Under the pieces are notes generated by a model. That model was not told the DNA's origin, ran no database searches, and was given only the letters and a program-made list of their open reading frames with translations. 64,000 nt of DNA, taken from positions 1,798,001-1,862,000 of the forward strand of contig JAWNGF010000006.1 of assembly GCA_037039685.1 (NCBI GenBank), read 5' to 3'. The stretch is from Ceratobasidium sp. AG-K. Its lineage: Eukaryota > Basidiomycota > Agaricomycetes > Cantharellales > Ceratobasidiaceae. Numbering within the stretch: the first letter of the stretch is position 1; each line of letters starts with the position of its first letter. Made by a program: the position numbers and the translations under genes. Of the stretch, positions 10,363 through 21,871 are shown piece after piece.

Positions 10363-12103
10363 TCCCTCAAAAACCCCTACTTTTGCCGCATCTCTTCATC
10401 AATTCGGCAGAAGAGGAACCTCAGGGTATGGCATCAACCATGGATATTTGGCAAGCAGTCAAGGATCAGGCACAAAAAGATGAATACGTTAGATCAATCT
10501 GGGCTTTCCTTAGCAACCACCCAGAGAAAGCGCCTGCCTCGGTACAAAAAGAATTCGAAGACTGGAAGATTAGGAATGACATGCTGTACTGCAAAGGAAG
10601 GATCTACATCCCAAACAACAATGAGATCAAGCACCAGATCCTAGAACTCCACCACAACAACAAAGCAGTTGGACACATGGGTCAAGCAAAAACACTGGAA
10701 ATGATCAAACAGCAGTATTGGTGGCCATCCATGAAGGCCTATGTCAACAAATATGTGTCATCATGCAATTTATGCCAGTGGTCAAAACCCATTAATCAAT
10801 GACCTCTGGGGGAATTACAACCACTTGAACTCCCCTCCAAACCCTGGCAACACATTTTGGTTGATATGATTGTCAAACTCCCCCTGTCCAAGGGCCTAGA
10901 CTCAATATTGGTCATTGTTGACACCCTGACCAAGATGGCACATTTCATCCCATGCACTGAAAGAACCACATCACCCAAGCTCACGGAACTGTTCATGGAA
11001 CACTGCTGGAAACTACACGGCACCCCAGAAACAGTCGTATCAGATCGTGGACCAACCTTTGCATCCAAATTCATGAAGGAGCTCTATCAGGCCCTGAACA
11101 TCCGGCCTAGACTTTCTACAGCTTACCACCCTGAAACTGACGGACAAACGGAGCGCATCAATCAAATGGTCAAGGCTTTCATTTGGACATATTGTGCCTT
11201 CAAGCAACATGACTGGGCTTCACTTTTACCCTTTGCCAAATTTGCATATAACAACTTGTTCCATTCTAGCATTGGTATGACACCCTTCTTTGCTAACACG
11301 GCTTGCCACCCATCAATCGAAGGTACACCAGTGGAAGATGGTTCCGTCCTGGAAGCTGTGGCACATGCACAACATATCCAAGACAACCTGGACAAAGCTA
11401 AGGCTAGTTTGGCCCTGAGCAAAGAACGGGACAAGGAATATGCAGACAAAAGACAGCAAGGAGATCCCTTTATCCTGGGCAATAAGGTTTGGCTAAGCCA
11501 TGATCACATCACGACCAATCGACCATCCTTGAAATTATTGCATAAACAACTTGGCCCCTTCACTATCCTGGAAGCAGTAGGGAGGAATGCGTACAAACTA
11601 CAACTCCCGCCTTCTATGACCATGCATCCAGTAATCAATATATCACACCTAGCCAAATACAAGGAAGATGAAATTGAGGGCCGCCATGTGGATCCACCCC
11701 CACCAATTGAGACACCAGAAGGCAAAGAAGAATATGAGGTAGAAAGCATCCAAAGTTCCAAGTTGGAGAAAGGAATCCTGAAATATTTTGTCAAATGGAA
11801 GGGCTACACTGCAGAACATGACTCTTGGGAACCCTTGGAGAACCTTGGCAACGCATCAGAACTCATTAATGAGTTCCACAAGGAACATCCAGACACCATC
11901 AAAGAAGTCCCCAGGGTTACCAGGAAGCGTCGCCATGAGGAAACAAGGGATGACTTGGCAGTCGATAACAAGGAAGAACGGCCCATTAGGCGTTCTAAAC
12001 GTATAAAAGAGGCGGCTGGGATCCAAGTCCCTCATCAAAAAGTTTTTACCTTCTCCCCTCCTGCGCTAAAACCCCATCCTACTGCCACTTCACTCACTGC
12101 GCC

Positions 12104-12577
12104 ATGTCTTCCCAACGCCAATCCACCAACTCTGTCATGGTCCGGGTCTACCACGACCTTTACACCTGCTCGGCCACCTTCAAGCGGTCCCTCAAAGTCA
12201 TACCCCCCCAGGAGCAAGGCATGTACTGGCATCCCGGCATGCACCAACACTTCTATTTTATTGTATCCACGTGCTACTGGTCAGGAGAGGCCCCCAGGTT
12301 GTTTGTTGGGCACCCCCTTGTCTGCTGGCGCAACTGGATTGCCTACGCAGCCAACAACATCCACAACACCCTTGAGATCATGGACAGGTCTTGCAAGGTC
12401 CATCTCGGAGGCAACCCATTTGAAATAGTCAACCTCACTGTCAACCTAGAGGTTAGGGAGGAGGCGGTGATTGATTTGACAGATGACGAGGAGGATTATG
12501 GGGTGTGGACAGGGACAGGGTCAGCTGAGGACCCCTTTGTATGTAATGACACTGAGGAGTTTGTGTTGGTGGAGTGA
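12104..12577 (+). CDS. Accessory 3' ORF overlapping the pol tail, with SUMO-interaction-like motif
   Basis: 157 codons from ATG 12104 (context cgccATGt) to TGA at 12575-12577, 8 nt before the PPT. It overlaps the low-complexity pol tail (ends 12428) in another frame. It is the more protein-like of the two frames: balanced composition and regular aromatic residues (MYWHPGMHQHFYF, then CWRNWIAYAANN). Near the C-terminus VIDLTDDEED is a textbook SUMO-interacting motif (hydrophobic V-I-D-L core followed by acidic residues). Unlike pol it has no internal stop. No enzyme family recognised. A role in tethering or regulating integration through SUMOylated chromatin factors is inference. Confidence 0.6.
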   Translation: MSSQRQSTNSVMVRVYHDLYTCSATFKRSLKVIPPQEQGMYWHPGMHQHFYFIVSTCYWSGEAPRLFVGHPLVCWRNWIAYAANNIHNTLEIMDRSCKVHLGGNPFEIVNLTVNLEVREEAVIDLTDDEEDYGVWTGTGSAEDPFVCNDTEEFVLVE

Positions 12578-12585
12578 GCCCCAAC

Positions 12586-12601
12586 CTAGAAGGGGGGGTA
12601 G
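12586..12601 (+). other. Polypurine tract of outer element
   Basis: CTAGAAGGGGGGGTAG directly abuts the TGTCACAACC start of the 3' LTR, the normal plus-strand primer position. Confidence 0.88.
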
Positions 12602-13044
12602 TGTCACAACCTTTTCTTGTTCCTTGTTCTTTGCTCTGTTTGCCTTGTGTTTGGTCTCGTTCTGCTCGCCTTGGCGCATTTAGTCGCCTTTCTGTAAGCC
12701 ATGGTCACGGGACATGCCTGCCTGGCATGTCTTCTCTTTGCCTCCTTCTCCATGGACTTATCTTGTCTCCTTTGTCTTGCCTGCGCTTCTTTCTGACTCT
12801 TGCTTTTTCCTTGTTCTCTCCCTTGTTGCCTCCTATCTATTGTACATAACCACACTAGATAGTATATATACCAGCGACCCAAGTCTTGTCTCTACAAGAC
12901 TTGTTCTCTTGTTGTTTTCCCCATCACTCATTGTGTGACTCACTTTGGCCTAAGCACCATACATTTGATCCTTGTCGTTGCCCCAACCCCCATCCTCACT
13001 GCCTGCGGAGTCTTGGCCTCCAAGGCTCAACTAGGGTTGTGACA
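12602..13044 (+). repeat. 3' LTR of outer element (443 bp)
   Basis: Starts TGTCACAACC and ends GGTTGTGACA, a perfect 10 bp terminal inverted repeat, right after the PPT. It contains a TATA-like stretch (agtatatatacc, about 12863-12875). Only one LTR is in the window, so its partner and the target duplication cannot be checked. Confidence 0.88.
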
Positions 13045-13628
13045 CATAAGAATCTTTGAGAGCTGAAATACAAGGTTTTCATGACCCCTGTTACACTTAT
13101 TTTTTACCTCATGTTCAACTGAGCTAGATAAGTTTGGGTCCTAGTTTCTTACAGTTAGGTACTTTTTGTTACCTTTTACCTTATGAATTCAATTGCAAAT
13201 CCACCAAAGACCTCAATGGGGTGTTTCTGATCCTTCAGACATTGATCAGTGGCTGCCTAAGGACTATCCCCTTACCTCCTCACTCAATGTAGCTAAGTTC
13301 TTGGCCTTATAGAAATGTGTAGTATGTGTATGCCCCTGGAGTGCTATATAGTTGGCTTAAACCAAAGCCAAGCATTGCCCTTTCAACATAGCATATATTG
13401 TCAAACTGACCAAAATGCAACATAACCTGTTGGAACAGCTGCCATTTTGATTTTACCATATCTCAGTCAGTTTCTACCCAATTCTCTTGGTTATAGATGC
13501 GACTGGTAGCCAATGCCTGGGAGTATCTATTACAGAATTATAGACATTTTCGAGACTCGATCCCAAGCGCTTGTGGATCAAACATGCAAAAATGAAGTGT
13601 ATTCAACAGGTTTTGTGGACAACTGTAG
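13045..13628. other. Intergenic, no gene seen
   Basis: AT-rich sequence between the retrotransposon LTR and the 3' end of the first pectin methylesterase. No long frame or family motif seen on either strand. It should contain the 3' UTR of the downstream minus-strand gene. Confidence 0.6.
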
Positions 13629-15604
13629 CTACATGTAAGCTTGATCAATCCAATTTACAGAACCAAGAACCGTTGTAATGGAGAGCACAGAAGACATTTG
13701 CGTGGCAAAAGATGCTCTGCCCGATTGCCAAGCCCCAGCTCTGCATATCAGCTACATTAGAAACACCATCTCATATTGGGTTCCACTCAACATACCCAGT
13801 ATTAGCATATTCACCATAATAAACATGCCCTGTCCGAGGTTCAGAGGAAGACCAAACCTATACATATAGTCAATATTTTGGCAGTTGGACCTAGATGGCA
13901 AAGCTTACCTTCCAGCCAGCGGCAACAACGTTGCTGGCTATGCTTGAGCTTTGCACAATCACACGAGCATATTCGCGCCATGGTCTCCCTAAATAGCACG
14001 AACCGGTGCCTTTGATCTAATGGACACTGGTAAGTATGTACTTGCAACTATGGGGATGAAAGGTGAATACCACTGAATTGTCGATGACATAGTAGTTTGA
14101 GTCATCCGAACTCCTTCCAGATGCCGTGATATAGCCTGAAGCAATCGTTTCGATTGTCGACTTAGTAATCCAGATCGAGGCTTGCATTCCGACTACGGTA
14201 TGCGTAATTAGCCCTCATCAGAGTTGCCGGGTTTATGTTAGCTCACATATCTGGAGGATATACAATCAATGTCTGATAGCTCACAAAGAGTGAAAATACC
14301 TACAAAATCGGTAGCCCCATTAATGTACGAGCGGCCGTAAAATTGAGTCCCCTGTGTCACATCCATCACTGTCCCTTCGTGATTGAATAGCTAGGAGGCG
14401 TACCTTATTCGCCAGAAGCGTGTCTTGGTACCCAGTAATCTTGCAGGCGTATGCTCCAAAGGTCCCGGCCTGTACACTGAGTGCGATGGCCTGGGCTTGG
14501 TCAACGGGCTTTCCATAGGTATTGGCAACGCTTTCATAAAACTAGAGAATCAGCGGTGGAGTGAGACCTATAAACGTGCTCCCCACTTTAGATTGTACAA
14601 GCTACCAAAAGTAATCAGATAAGCGGAGGAACGCTGCGAAATGAGTCCTACCTAACACCCGTAGCAAGAACACGGACAGTTCCGCTAGCATCGTTACTCC
14701 CAGCCTGTGACGCAGGAACATTGTTGGTAATGGTGACGGTGTTTGCGTTGTAGTCCAACTTATTTGTCGTGTGTCCATATACTATATAACCAATCAGCAC
14801 GATCCCTGGCCCTGACGAAACGGCTCGTACTTTTGACATTGGCTCGGTTGATAATGATTTGCTCTTTGTAAGTGCCAGCAAAAATATAATATATGTTGCT
14901 ACATCGGCGGTCAGCCTAGCTAATGCAGTCTCATGGGTACCAACCTGCTAGTATCTGCCAAAGCAGCGGCGATAGTGGAGTACTTCCCACCAGAGCCAAT
15001 TGTGATAGCGCCCGCTGGAATCGAACTCGTTGGGGTAGAAGCAGTAGAACTATCAACACGTAAATAGCCCGAATTTAGGGCTATGGTAAGGTTCTGCAAA
15101 CCCACTCACCTCGAGGTCTTGGTCGTCGTCGTAGTAGTCAATACAGCAGTCGAAGTTTTGGTCGTCGAGGTAGCTTGGGCCGTACTCGTTGTAGCTGTGG
15201 CAGACCCCTGGGAAGAGGATCAATATTACAGGAAATTATACAAGCAGGTTAAACGTACTGGCAAGCACTGGGAATAGCTTGGCGCGTTCTAGCGTTAATC
15301 AAGAAAGATTGCATCAAGCGGTATGACTTACAACTCGTTTGAATAAACGCAGGTCTAAAAAACGATTCAAGGTCAATACAGAGCTTATACTCGGTCAAAT
15401 GTGACACACCGCCCCAGAAACACAGGTCGTTTCCCCTATCCAACTTCGAGATACCGTTAGATGATCAAGTGTAATTGAACGAGTGGCAAAAACCTACTTC
15501 ACCCCCCCACACTGGCCATAGATTGGAACCGCCGCGTTGACTAGAGTCAAAAGACCCAAGATGCTTGATACAACCCGAACCACAGTACCCGAGCCTGACT
15601 TCAT
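13629..15604 (-). CDS. Secreted pectin methylesterase (CE8) with N-terminal CBM1, copy A
   Basis: Hydrolyses methyl esters of homogalacturonan outside the cell. Starts at ATG 15604 with a hydrophobic signal peptide (VVRVVSSILGLLTLVNAA), then a cellulose-binding CBM1 split over introns (PIYGQCGG, WIGETTCVSGA, CVYSNEFYSQCLP), a Ser/Thr linker, and the CE8 beta-helix. Family motifs are present: GTYKE, QAIAL, QDTLL (catalytic Asp), DFV followed by GMQASIW (second Asp), and LGRPW (substrate Arg). Ends ...NWIDQAYM at TAG 13629-13631. Many short introns; no stop seen inside the exons read. Same strand and organisation as copy B 1.3 kb upstream, so a tandem duplication. Confidence 0.88.
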
Positions 15605-16875
15605 GGTAGCAGAGGAGTCGAAGAGCAATTATCGACTAGATCAGATTTATACGTGTCGCTGAAGCATTAACCAATAAACGAGATAGATCAACCGAATGGC
15701 TTGGCGTCCAAGTCGAGCTCATCAGGTGGGTCTCAGCGGCCCGCAGCGGGCCAGTCGACAACACCGAACTTCAAGCGAAGGAGCATATGTAATCCTATTC
15801 TCGAAGAGCTGAGATCCGTGCTCTAATCTGGTGCATGTGAATAGTCGGGCGGCCTCTAGGCCAGTTCCACTGTGGTTCTGTTATGGACGGTCGTTGCAGA
15901 AGTCGAGTTGTAAGGCGCACGTGTCCGCCCTCGGGCCCTTTCAGTTTCTCCCCCCTCTGCTCTCTTCACCGTGCTCGGCTTTGACTTCAGACGCCTCCTC
16001 TGTACGCCTCCCTTGTGGACGAGCGGTTTGACCCTGTGTTCATGTAGCTCGTTAAAGATGTATTTAAAAAAAATAAAAATAAAAGTAAGGCACACGTGAT
16101 TGTTGTAAATTGCATACAGCCACCAGGTCGGGCTGAGATATCCGTCTGTCCCGCGCGACCATCTCTAATTCTTGCGTTCTTCCAGTTAGCCCTCTTTCAC
16201 CATGTAAAATCGCTCAGAATACCGAGGCTTCATCTATCCCGAAAAAATCATGGATACCCCACCACTCGCCGAAGCTATTTTTCAGCCACTAACAGTTCAA
16301 ACCTCCGGCGAGTTCGCCTTCAACATTCAGATTTCAACAGGCTAATAACCACTTATTATCTGCCGGATCATTTGCTCCTGGTAAATCTTCGGTCGAGGAC
16401 CCCATCGACTACTAAAGCGCCTTGCAGTTTTGCCGCAAGGCCACTAGTTATTCCCTGTGTTGCTTGATACTTCTATCTACATGCCTACTAATCGTGCGTG
16501 CATGTCATGCCAGCGAAGCTTGCAATCGATTGGTACTGGACGACCTCATGCAATAGGTGGCTGAACTGCGGAGCCTCTGATCTGCTCGCTCCCAAATCTT
16601 GGTCGGCTTGTTCCGCCTACCTAGCAAGCTTGTTTTTCCCAACCATTTTCAACCAGTCAACTAGAATATTCATCGATTTGAAGCTTTGCAACGTTTATTC
16701 TATGAATCTGCCCCCTAGTCTTCCTTGAACGTGGGTTTTGTGTAGCTACCTCGCGCTCATGGCGGAAATAAAGCACATTCATACGAAAGCATATAGAAAC
16801 CACAACCTGCCTCAGAAGCCTACCCATACGCATTCACCGCACGCGGAATCCTAGCGCTCGTATACATGATAATGT
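15605..16875. other. Intergenic between the two pectin methylesterases
   Basis: No supported gene. Short frames such as 16096-16467 have no recognisable domain and no intron-exon logic. Contains the promoter of copy A (a TATA-like gatttatacg about 40 nt upstream of its ATG, minus strand) and the 3' UTR of copy B. Confidence 0.6.
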
Positions 16876-18654
16876 TTACATGTACGCCGAGTCAACCCAG
16901 CTGGTCGAGCCCAAAACGGTCGTAATGGAAAGGGCCGACGACATCTTGGTCGCAAAGGATACTCGGCCAGATTGCCAGGCTCCAGCTCTGTGCCAACCAG
17001 TCAGTTGAATGTTTTTACCGTATCAGAAAAGAATGCATACCCAGAATTGTTGTATTCGCCATAGTAAACATGACCAGTATTCGGGGTCGCATCGGACCAG
17101 ATCTGGAGCACGCTTAGCACTGGTCCAATGAATACCAAGGAGACGAACCTTCCACCCAGCAGCAATAATGTTACTTCCGATGTTCGAATTCTGGAAAATG
17201 ACACGGGCATACTCGCGCCATGGCCGACCAAGGTAGCATGTCCCAGTACCCTTGATCTGTACCGAATTGTTAGAAACCTTATGACAGGCGAGACAAGAAT
17301 GACCTACAGTCGAGTTATCGATCACATAGTAATTAGCGTCATCCGAGTCGCGTCCCGAGGCGGTGATATACCCAGACGCCACAGTCTCGATAGTTGATTT
17401 GGTGATCCAGATGGAGGCCTGCGTTCCGACTAGGAACCACGTCAACTCATCGCTCTAATAACCCACCCACATGGAACTTACAAATCTACTAGCCGAATCA
17501 GCCAAATCTGCTATAATAAAGGTTGAACGAACTCACGAAGTCAGTGGCACCATTAATATAGCTCCTCCCATAAAACTGAGCACCCTATTTATAATGTCAA
17601 CGTCCAGTCTTGAATTTACCGCAGGTCACGCACCTTGTTGGCGAGCAACGTATCCTGGTACCCAGTAAGCTTGACCGCATAGCCGCCAAACTGTCCAGCC
17701 TGGACGCTCAGTGCAATAGCCTGTGCACCTTTCCCGTAGGTGTTTGCGATACTATAGACCAATAAGCTCGAGCGATGAAGCCACTAGGATGTAACTTACT
17801 TGAGATTGTACAACCTGCTCGCAAATCAGCTGCTACCTTTGATTGTAAATGGAAGGGACTCACGCGACTCCAGTAGCAGCAACGCGTACTGTCCCGCTCA
17901 AATCGTTACTCCCGGCCTGAGCAGCGGACAAGCTGTTCGTAATTGTCACTGTGTTCGAGTTGTAATCCAACTTGCTACTCGTCTGGCCATAAACTACCAC
18001 CCCGTCAGCCTAGGTCGCACGAACGAAAACGTGGTACTCACTTTTGACGTTTGCCCGGGTAATGTATACCTGTTCTTTATACGTCCCAGCGTACACATAG
18101 TACACGTTGCTGCTCCTCGATGAATACTAGTTGCATGAATAAGAGCAGGAGGGCGAACCTGCTCGTATCTTTCAACGCCTCGCTTATCGTCGCGTACTTT
18201 CCGCCCGAACCGATAGTGATTGCACCAGCCGGGACGCCAGTTGGAGCCGTCGCTGACGTTCCGGTCGTAGTTGCAGCCGCTCCCTAGGAAAGATCAGCAT
18301 TCACTCTGCTTGGGTAGTGGTTAATCATACCGGCAAGCACTGCGAATACCTGCCAGTGCATCAATATCTCGAATTATTGGACCATACATGCAAGACCTAC
18401 CACTCGTTTGAGGATACACAAGTCTACCACATATCAGCACCCACGGCAGACCAACGTAAACAAAGCACTCACAGCTCCGGAAACGCAAGTGGTCTCGCCC
18501 GTCCATCTACCAGTACAATCCGTAAGTCAGCCATCGCCATTCATATCAAGCAATAAGACAAAGAGGCGCACCCAGACCCACCACACTGGCCATACAACGG
18601 CACAGCAGCACGCACGAAACTAATCAAGCCAGTAATCAAAGCGAGTGTCTTCAT
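16876..18654 (-). CDS. Secreted pectin methylesterase (CE8) with N-terminal CBM1, copy B
   Basis: Paralogue of copy A with the same architecture. ATG at 18654 gives MKTLALITGLISFVRA (signal peptide), then CBM1 (VPLYGQCGGSG, WTGETTCVSGA, CVSSNEWYSQCLP) assembled across short introns. The CE8 domain follows with KYATI-type start, GTYKE, QAIAL, QDTLLANK, DFV/GTQASIW and LGRPWREYARV. It ends ...STSWVDSAYM at TAA 16876-16878. A TATA-like ttttatacc lies about 45 nt upstream of the ATG. CBM1 on a pectinase places the enzyme on cellulose microfibrils within plant walls. Intact as far as can be read. Confidence 0.88.
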
Positions 18655-19055
18655 ATTGGTTTCGATTCCGAGCCGTGATTTCGATCGCCTCGCTGGGTTT
18701 TATACCTCTTGGGTAGTTTCAATCCCCATTAGGACCCCGACGTGGCCGACATGAGAACCAGCGCGACGCAAAGGTCAGGTGGAGCAATGCATCTACCGAA
18801 AATAAAGCGAATGACAACCAAATGAGCCATCTAATTAGCACGTCGAGCAAACGAGTCTAGCTGTGCCCACGCACGCGGTGGTTCGAAGTTCGGAGCCCTG
18901 AAATGAACACACGTGATACCCGCCCGGCCCGCCTGCAAGAAAAGATCCAGAGTGCCCACATAAACTCTCAAGTTTCGGCACGCAAGCGACGCCTTCAAGA
19001 GAAAAAGAAAGCTATTATATACGAGTAATATAAAACAACATCTACAACACAAAAT
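18655..19055. other. Intergenic
   Basis: Promoter of pectin methylesterase copy B and 3' UTR of the sterol oxidase gene. Nothing else recognised. Confidence 0.55.
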
Positions 19056-20195
19056 CTAATCACGCTTGTTCTTGCCAAACGCGCCCCTGCTCTCCGCCTC
19101 ATTGGCAGCGACAATTCCTTCAGCCTCGGTCTCCTCGAGAAGCTTCTTTTCGAGCGCAGCACGGTCTTTTTCGGAGGCACCGGCAAGACGGGCCTTGTAT
19201 GCCCTGTACTTGTCGTCGGTGCCAAACATGGCATCGAGCCAGCGGAAAGAGGTAGAGTAGTTGTTGACAAAAGCCATGTGGTGGAAGTCGTGATGATCGG
19301 CGCCAGACCAGAAAGGAATGATCTTGTTCAACGACCAGGGGAAGTCTACAAATTCAAAGAAATTAGCACCGGGTCACTCGATATAAAAAGTTAAACATAC
19401 CATAACCAGAGTGAGCATCGATAGCCTGGAACAGCCTCAACGTGACCCAGACATAGACCGTGAAGATGTGGAGGTTCTGAGTAAGGTAGCAATACAACAG
19501 CGGACCGCCAATGGTGCCGGTGCCCAGAATCAAGACCTCGGCTGGGTGCGCATACTCGGCGGCAAGACCAAAGGGCGCGCTGTACTTGTGGTGGATTTTG
19601 TGGATGTGCTTGTAGAGCGGGCCATAGTGCAGAGCTTGGTGCGCAAAGTAGTGGAACGCATCTTCAAACACAAAGAAGAATGCGACTTGGGCAGCCATGG
19701 TAGTCCACGACGGGAACGGAACCTGCCAGGTCGACATGCCACATGCCTCGGCCAAGGGGTGGAAGAACCAGATTTGAGGGAGTTCAATCGTAAAGTGGGA
19801 GAAAAGAACGAGCTTGGTGCATTCCCATTGCTCCTGGGCCGTAGGTACTTTGCCCTACGAGAATAATTAGCAAAAACATGGAGAGGAAAAAAGTCAGTGG
19901 CGCCTACCGGTTGGAGCTTCCATTTTCTAAAGTACGGCATGGCGTCGATGACGATCCAGGGGATGCAGCGACCAAAGTAGACGACCTGCTCCGAGTAAGC
20001 ACCCGCCTCTTCCAAGTCCGACCTGAACATACCTCGTGCATGATAAAGCTTCATGAGACCCGTCGCTATAATCGGGTTACCTATCCAAAGGTACCAAGCA
20101 GCCCATTGCGACTCGAGCCAGCTTAGAGACGAAAAGTCGGTGCCGGCGGCAGCATAGAGCTGCTGAGCCGTCGCGTGGTGGTCGGTCGAGTTCAT
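19056..20195 (-). CDS. ERG25: C-4 methylsterol oxidase (ergosterol biosynthesis)
   Basis: Di-iron ER membrane oxygenase that oxidises the C-4 methyl group of sterols in ergosterol synthesis. Three exons: 20195-19909, about 19858-19402 and about 19347-19056. The introns are about 50-55 nt with gtaggc and gtatgt donors. The fatty-acid-hydroxylase histidine boxes are all present in order: HYFAH (HX3H), HKIHH (HX2HH) and HDFHH (HX2HH). Hydrophobic stretches surround them ([31 protein letters not shown]). The lysine-rich C-terminal tail (GAFGKNKRD) lacks a clear KKXX signal. Length about 335 residues, close to the yeast enzyme. A TATA-like run (atatatata, 20228-20236) lies about 35 nt upstream of the start. 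Confidence 0.93.
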
Positions 20196-21871
20196 GGCGT
20201 TGGGGCAAAAAAGAGAGTGGTGGTCGGATATATATACTCGCTCCTGAAACTGTCAGGATCGCGCGCCGCTATTTGACTGGACGAAAAATCGAACGATGCG
20301 TTTTAAAAAGAGCCACGTGATCGTGTCATCATTCCATCTCGATTAGATAAGATGTACGCACACCCCAAATCAAGTCCGAGGAGCTACTAAAAACATCGAA
20401 CCATCTTCAGTTTGGCATGAGGCACTGGCTGACCGATCTAGTTGTCTAGACTCTGTACATTAATTGCGCGTACAATTGCACAACTACTAATGATTACCCA
20501 CGCGAGGAGGGCGGCAACCAGAACCCGAGGAGCGATGTCCTCATACATCCAGCTATCGATATCGATACCACACCTTGCCTAGTATTCTCACTGAGCATTA
20601 TCAACTTTTAAATTGAATTTTATACCGCTAAACCCGGAGTTGGGTCGGTTGCTGCGTCGAAGGGGAGAGGGCGTGGAGCGTGACGTCGCGCTGGATACGG
20701 CAGTGAACCAAAGAATCCAGCCGACGACGTCAACCCGCTCCGAACACGCACCGACGCCACATCAGCTCGAGCCGCCTGCATTACTATGATAATAATACAC
20801 AACTAATCTATACCACTCGCGGGTATGGGTCGAATCTTGTAGCATCTTTATAACCAGCTGCGCCTCGTTTACGGCATGTCCCAATCCACCGTGACGTGCA
20901 ACTATTGCAGTAAGCAAGGTGGCGGTGACGAGATTTCGTTGGCCCTATTCTCTCTCATTAACACTTTGCTGTCTAACTGGTCATATATAGGCTGATGCAT
21001 ACGGCCGATCGAAAATGCTGATTGCATTCGACTGCCGATGTGAGACCTTCATATCCAGTTACAGTAGAATGTATGCGTACAAGCCACCCGTACAAGGTAG
21101 ACATTATAAATCGAACTACAGCATTCAGGCCACACCAAAAGTCACTAAGTTTCGGTTTGGAAAGACAGGACACGACCGAGATTGGAAAATCTCACCAGAA
21201 CATAAAATTGGTGCTTGGAACAAGTTGGAAGGTTGTTGCTAACTTGTTCGTCCGAGTGATTTTCAGCGCTTCAGACAAAAATCTCAGCATGCCATCCACC
21301 ACTTGCGATTCCGTAACCCCAGCAGTCCGAATATCCACGCAACCTTCGCTAGTATCTGTGCACGTACTGTCGTATTTGGTATCCTATTCAGTTTGCCCGT
21401 TCGGTGGCAGGGCCGATTTGACGGATTGCTGCACTTTTTGCGCTACCCGCAAAGAAAATACGCAGTTTACAGCTGTACTTCCTCATTTTGGGACGAGGTT
21501 TGAACAATCTGGTCGATCCCAGTTCTCCGAACTCCTAACTGGTCGGCGTTCCGGGCAAAGATACATCCACCATAACAGGCCATAGCCTGACACTTTCTGT
21601 TACCGGAACAGCATTGATTTTCTCATTGTGCCATTCAGGCGGGGTGTACGGAGCCTAAGAACACCCAATGATGTACTAAACATAATCAAGACATAGCACC
21701 AATAACATTGAATGACTATAAAGCATAAACCGAACCATATACATTAACCCGTCCGTAAAATAAATGATTTACAGATTAAGAGAGTCGCAGAGTAAGCCAT
21801 ATATAAATCAACAATCATAGAATAAAGCCATATACAAAACGCCCAAGTAAATCACCTGCCTCTCGCACTCA
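20196..21871. other. Intergenic, no gene seen
   Basis: About 1.7 kb between the ERG25 promoter and the 3' end of the next gene. The longest frame (21022-21585, plus) has no family features and an unstructured composition; I do not call it. Confidence 0.55.

Larger units (their letters stand above)
8455..12428 (+). pseudogene. Outer element pol: protease, RT, RNase H, integrase, chromodomain
   Basis: Begins at ATG 8455, 21 nt after the gag stop. Protease motif MIDSGASGNF; RT with TKLDLKSGYN and YIDDILIFS; RNase H with KCDASDKATGAV; integrase finger and DDE core (VDMIVKLP, VSDRGPTF, DGQTERINQ); chromodomain EVESIQSSK, YFVKWKGY, SWEPLENL near 11740-11850. A one-base loss near 8838 shifts the frame in the protease/RT linker. 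TGA codons at 9021, 9249, 9834 and 10800 interrupt it. At two of these sites the nested element keeps Arg (PPHRP; VDYRY), so CGA to TGA is directly supported. Further CpG-type Arg losses are seen (FYWCFI for FYRRFI; LSQQ for LSRR). The tail after about 12000 is low-complexity and overlaps the next ORF. Confidence 0.92.
1..13044 (+). mobile_element. Outer Ty3/gypsy chromovirus, 5' end outside window, interrupted by a nested element
   Basis: Plus-strand LTR retrotransposon with the order gag, protease, reverse transcriptase, RNase H, integrase, chromodomain, accessory ORF, polypurine tract and 3' LTR. Integrase after RNase H plus a C-terminal chromodomain marks a chromovirus-type Ty3/gypsy element. 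The 5' LTR and gag N-terminus lie left of position 1. The 6950 bp element at 1396-8345 is inserted in its gag. Without that insert, about 6.1 kb of this element is visible. It is dead: gag is split, pol has a one-base frame break near 8838 and four TGA stops (ending 9023, 9251, 9836, 10802). Confidence 0.93.

Noticed and set aside
12574..12849. Frame running from the end of the accessory ORF through the PPT into the LTR
   Set aside because: Crosses PPT and LTR boundary; its start only repeats the EGGVV-type PPT codons.
16096..16467. 123-codon frame between the pectin methylesterases
   Set aside because: No domain, unlikely composition, and no splice structure in a genome whose genes are intron-rich.
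21022..21585. 187-codon frame in the ERG25 upstream interval
   Set aside because: No recognisable motif; overlapping frames of similar length; looks like chance.
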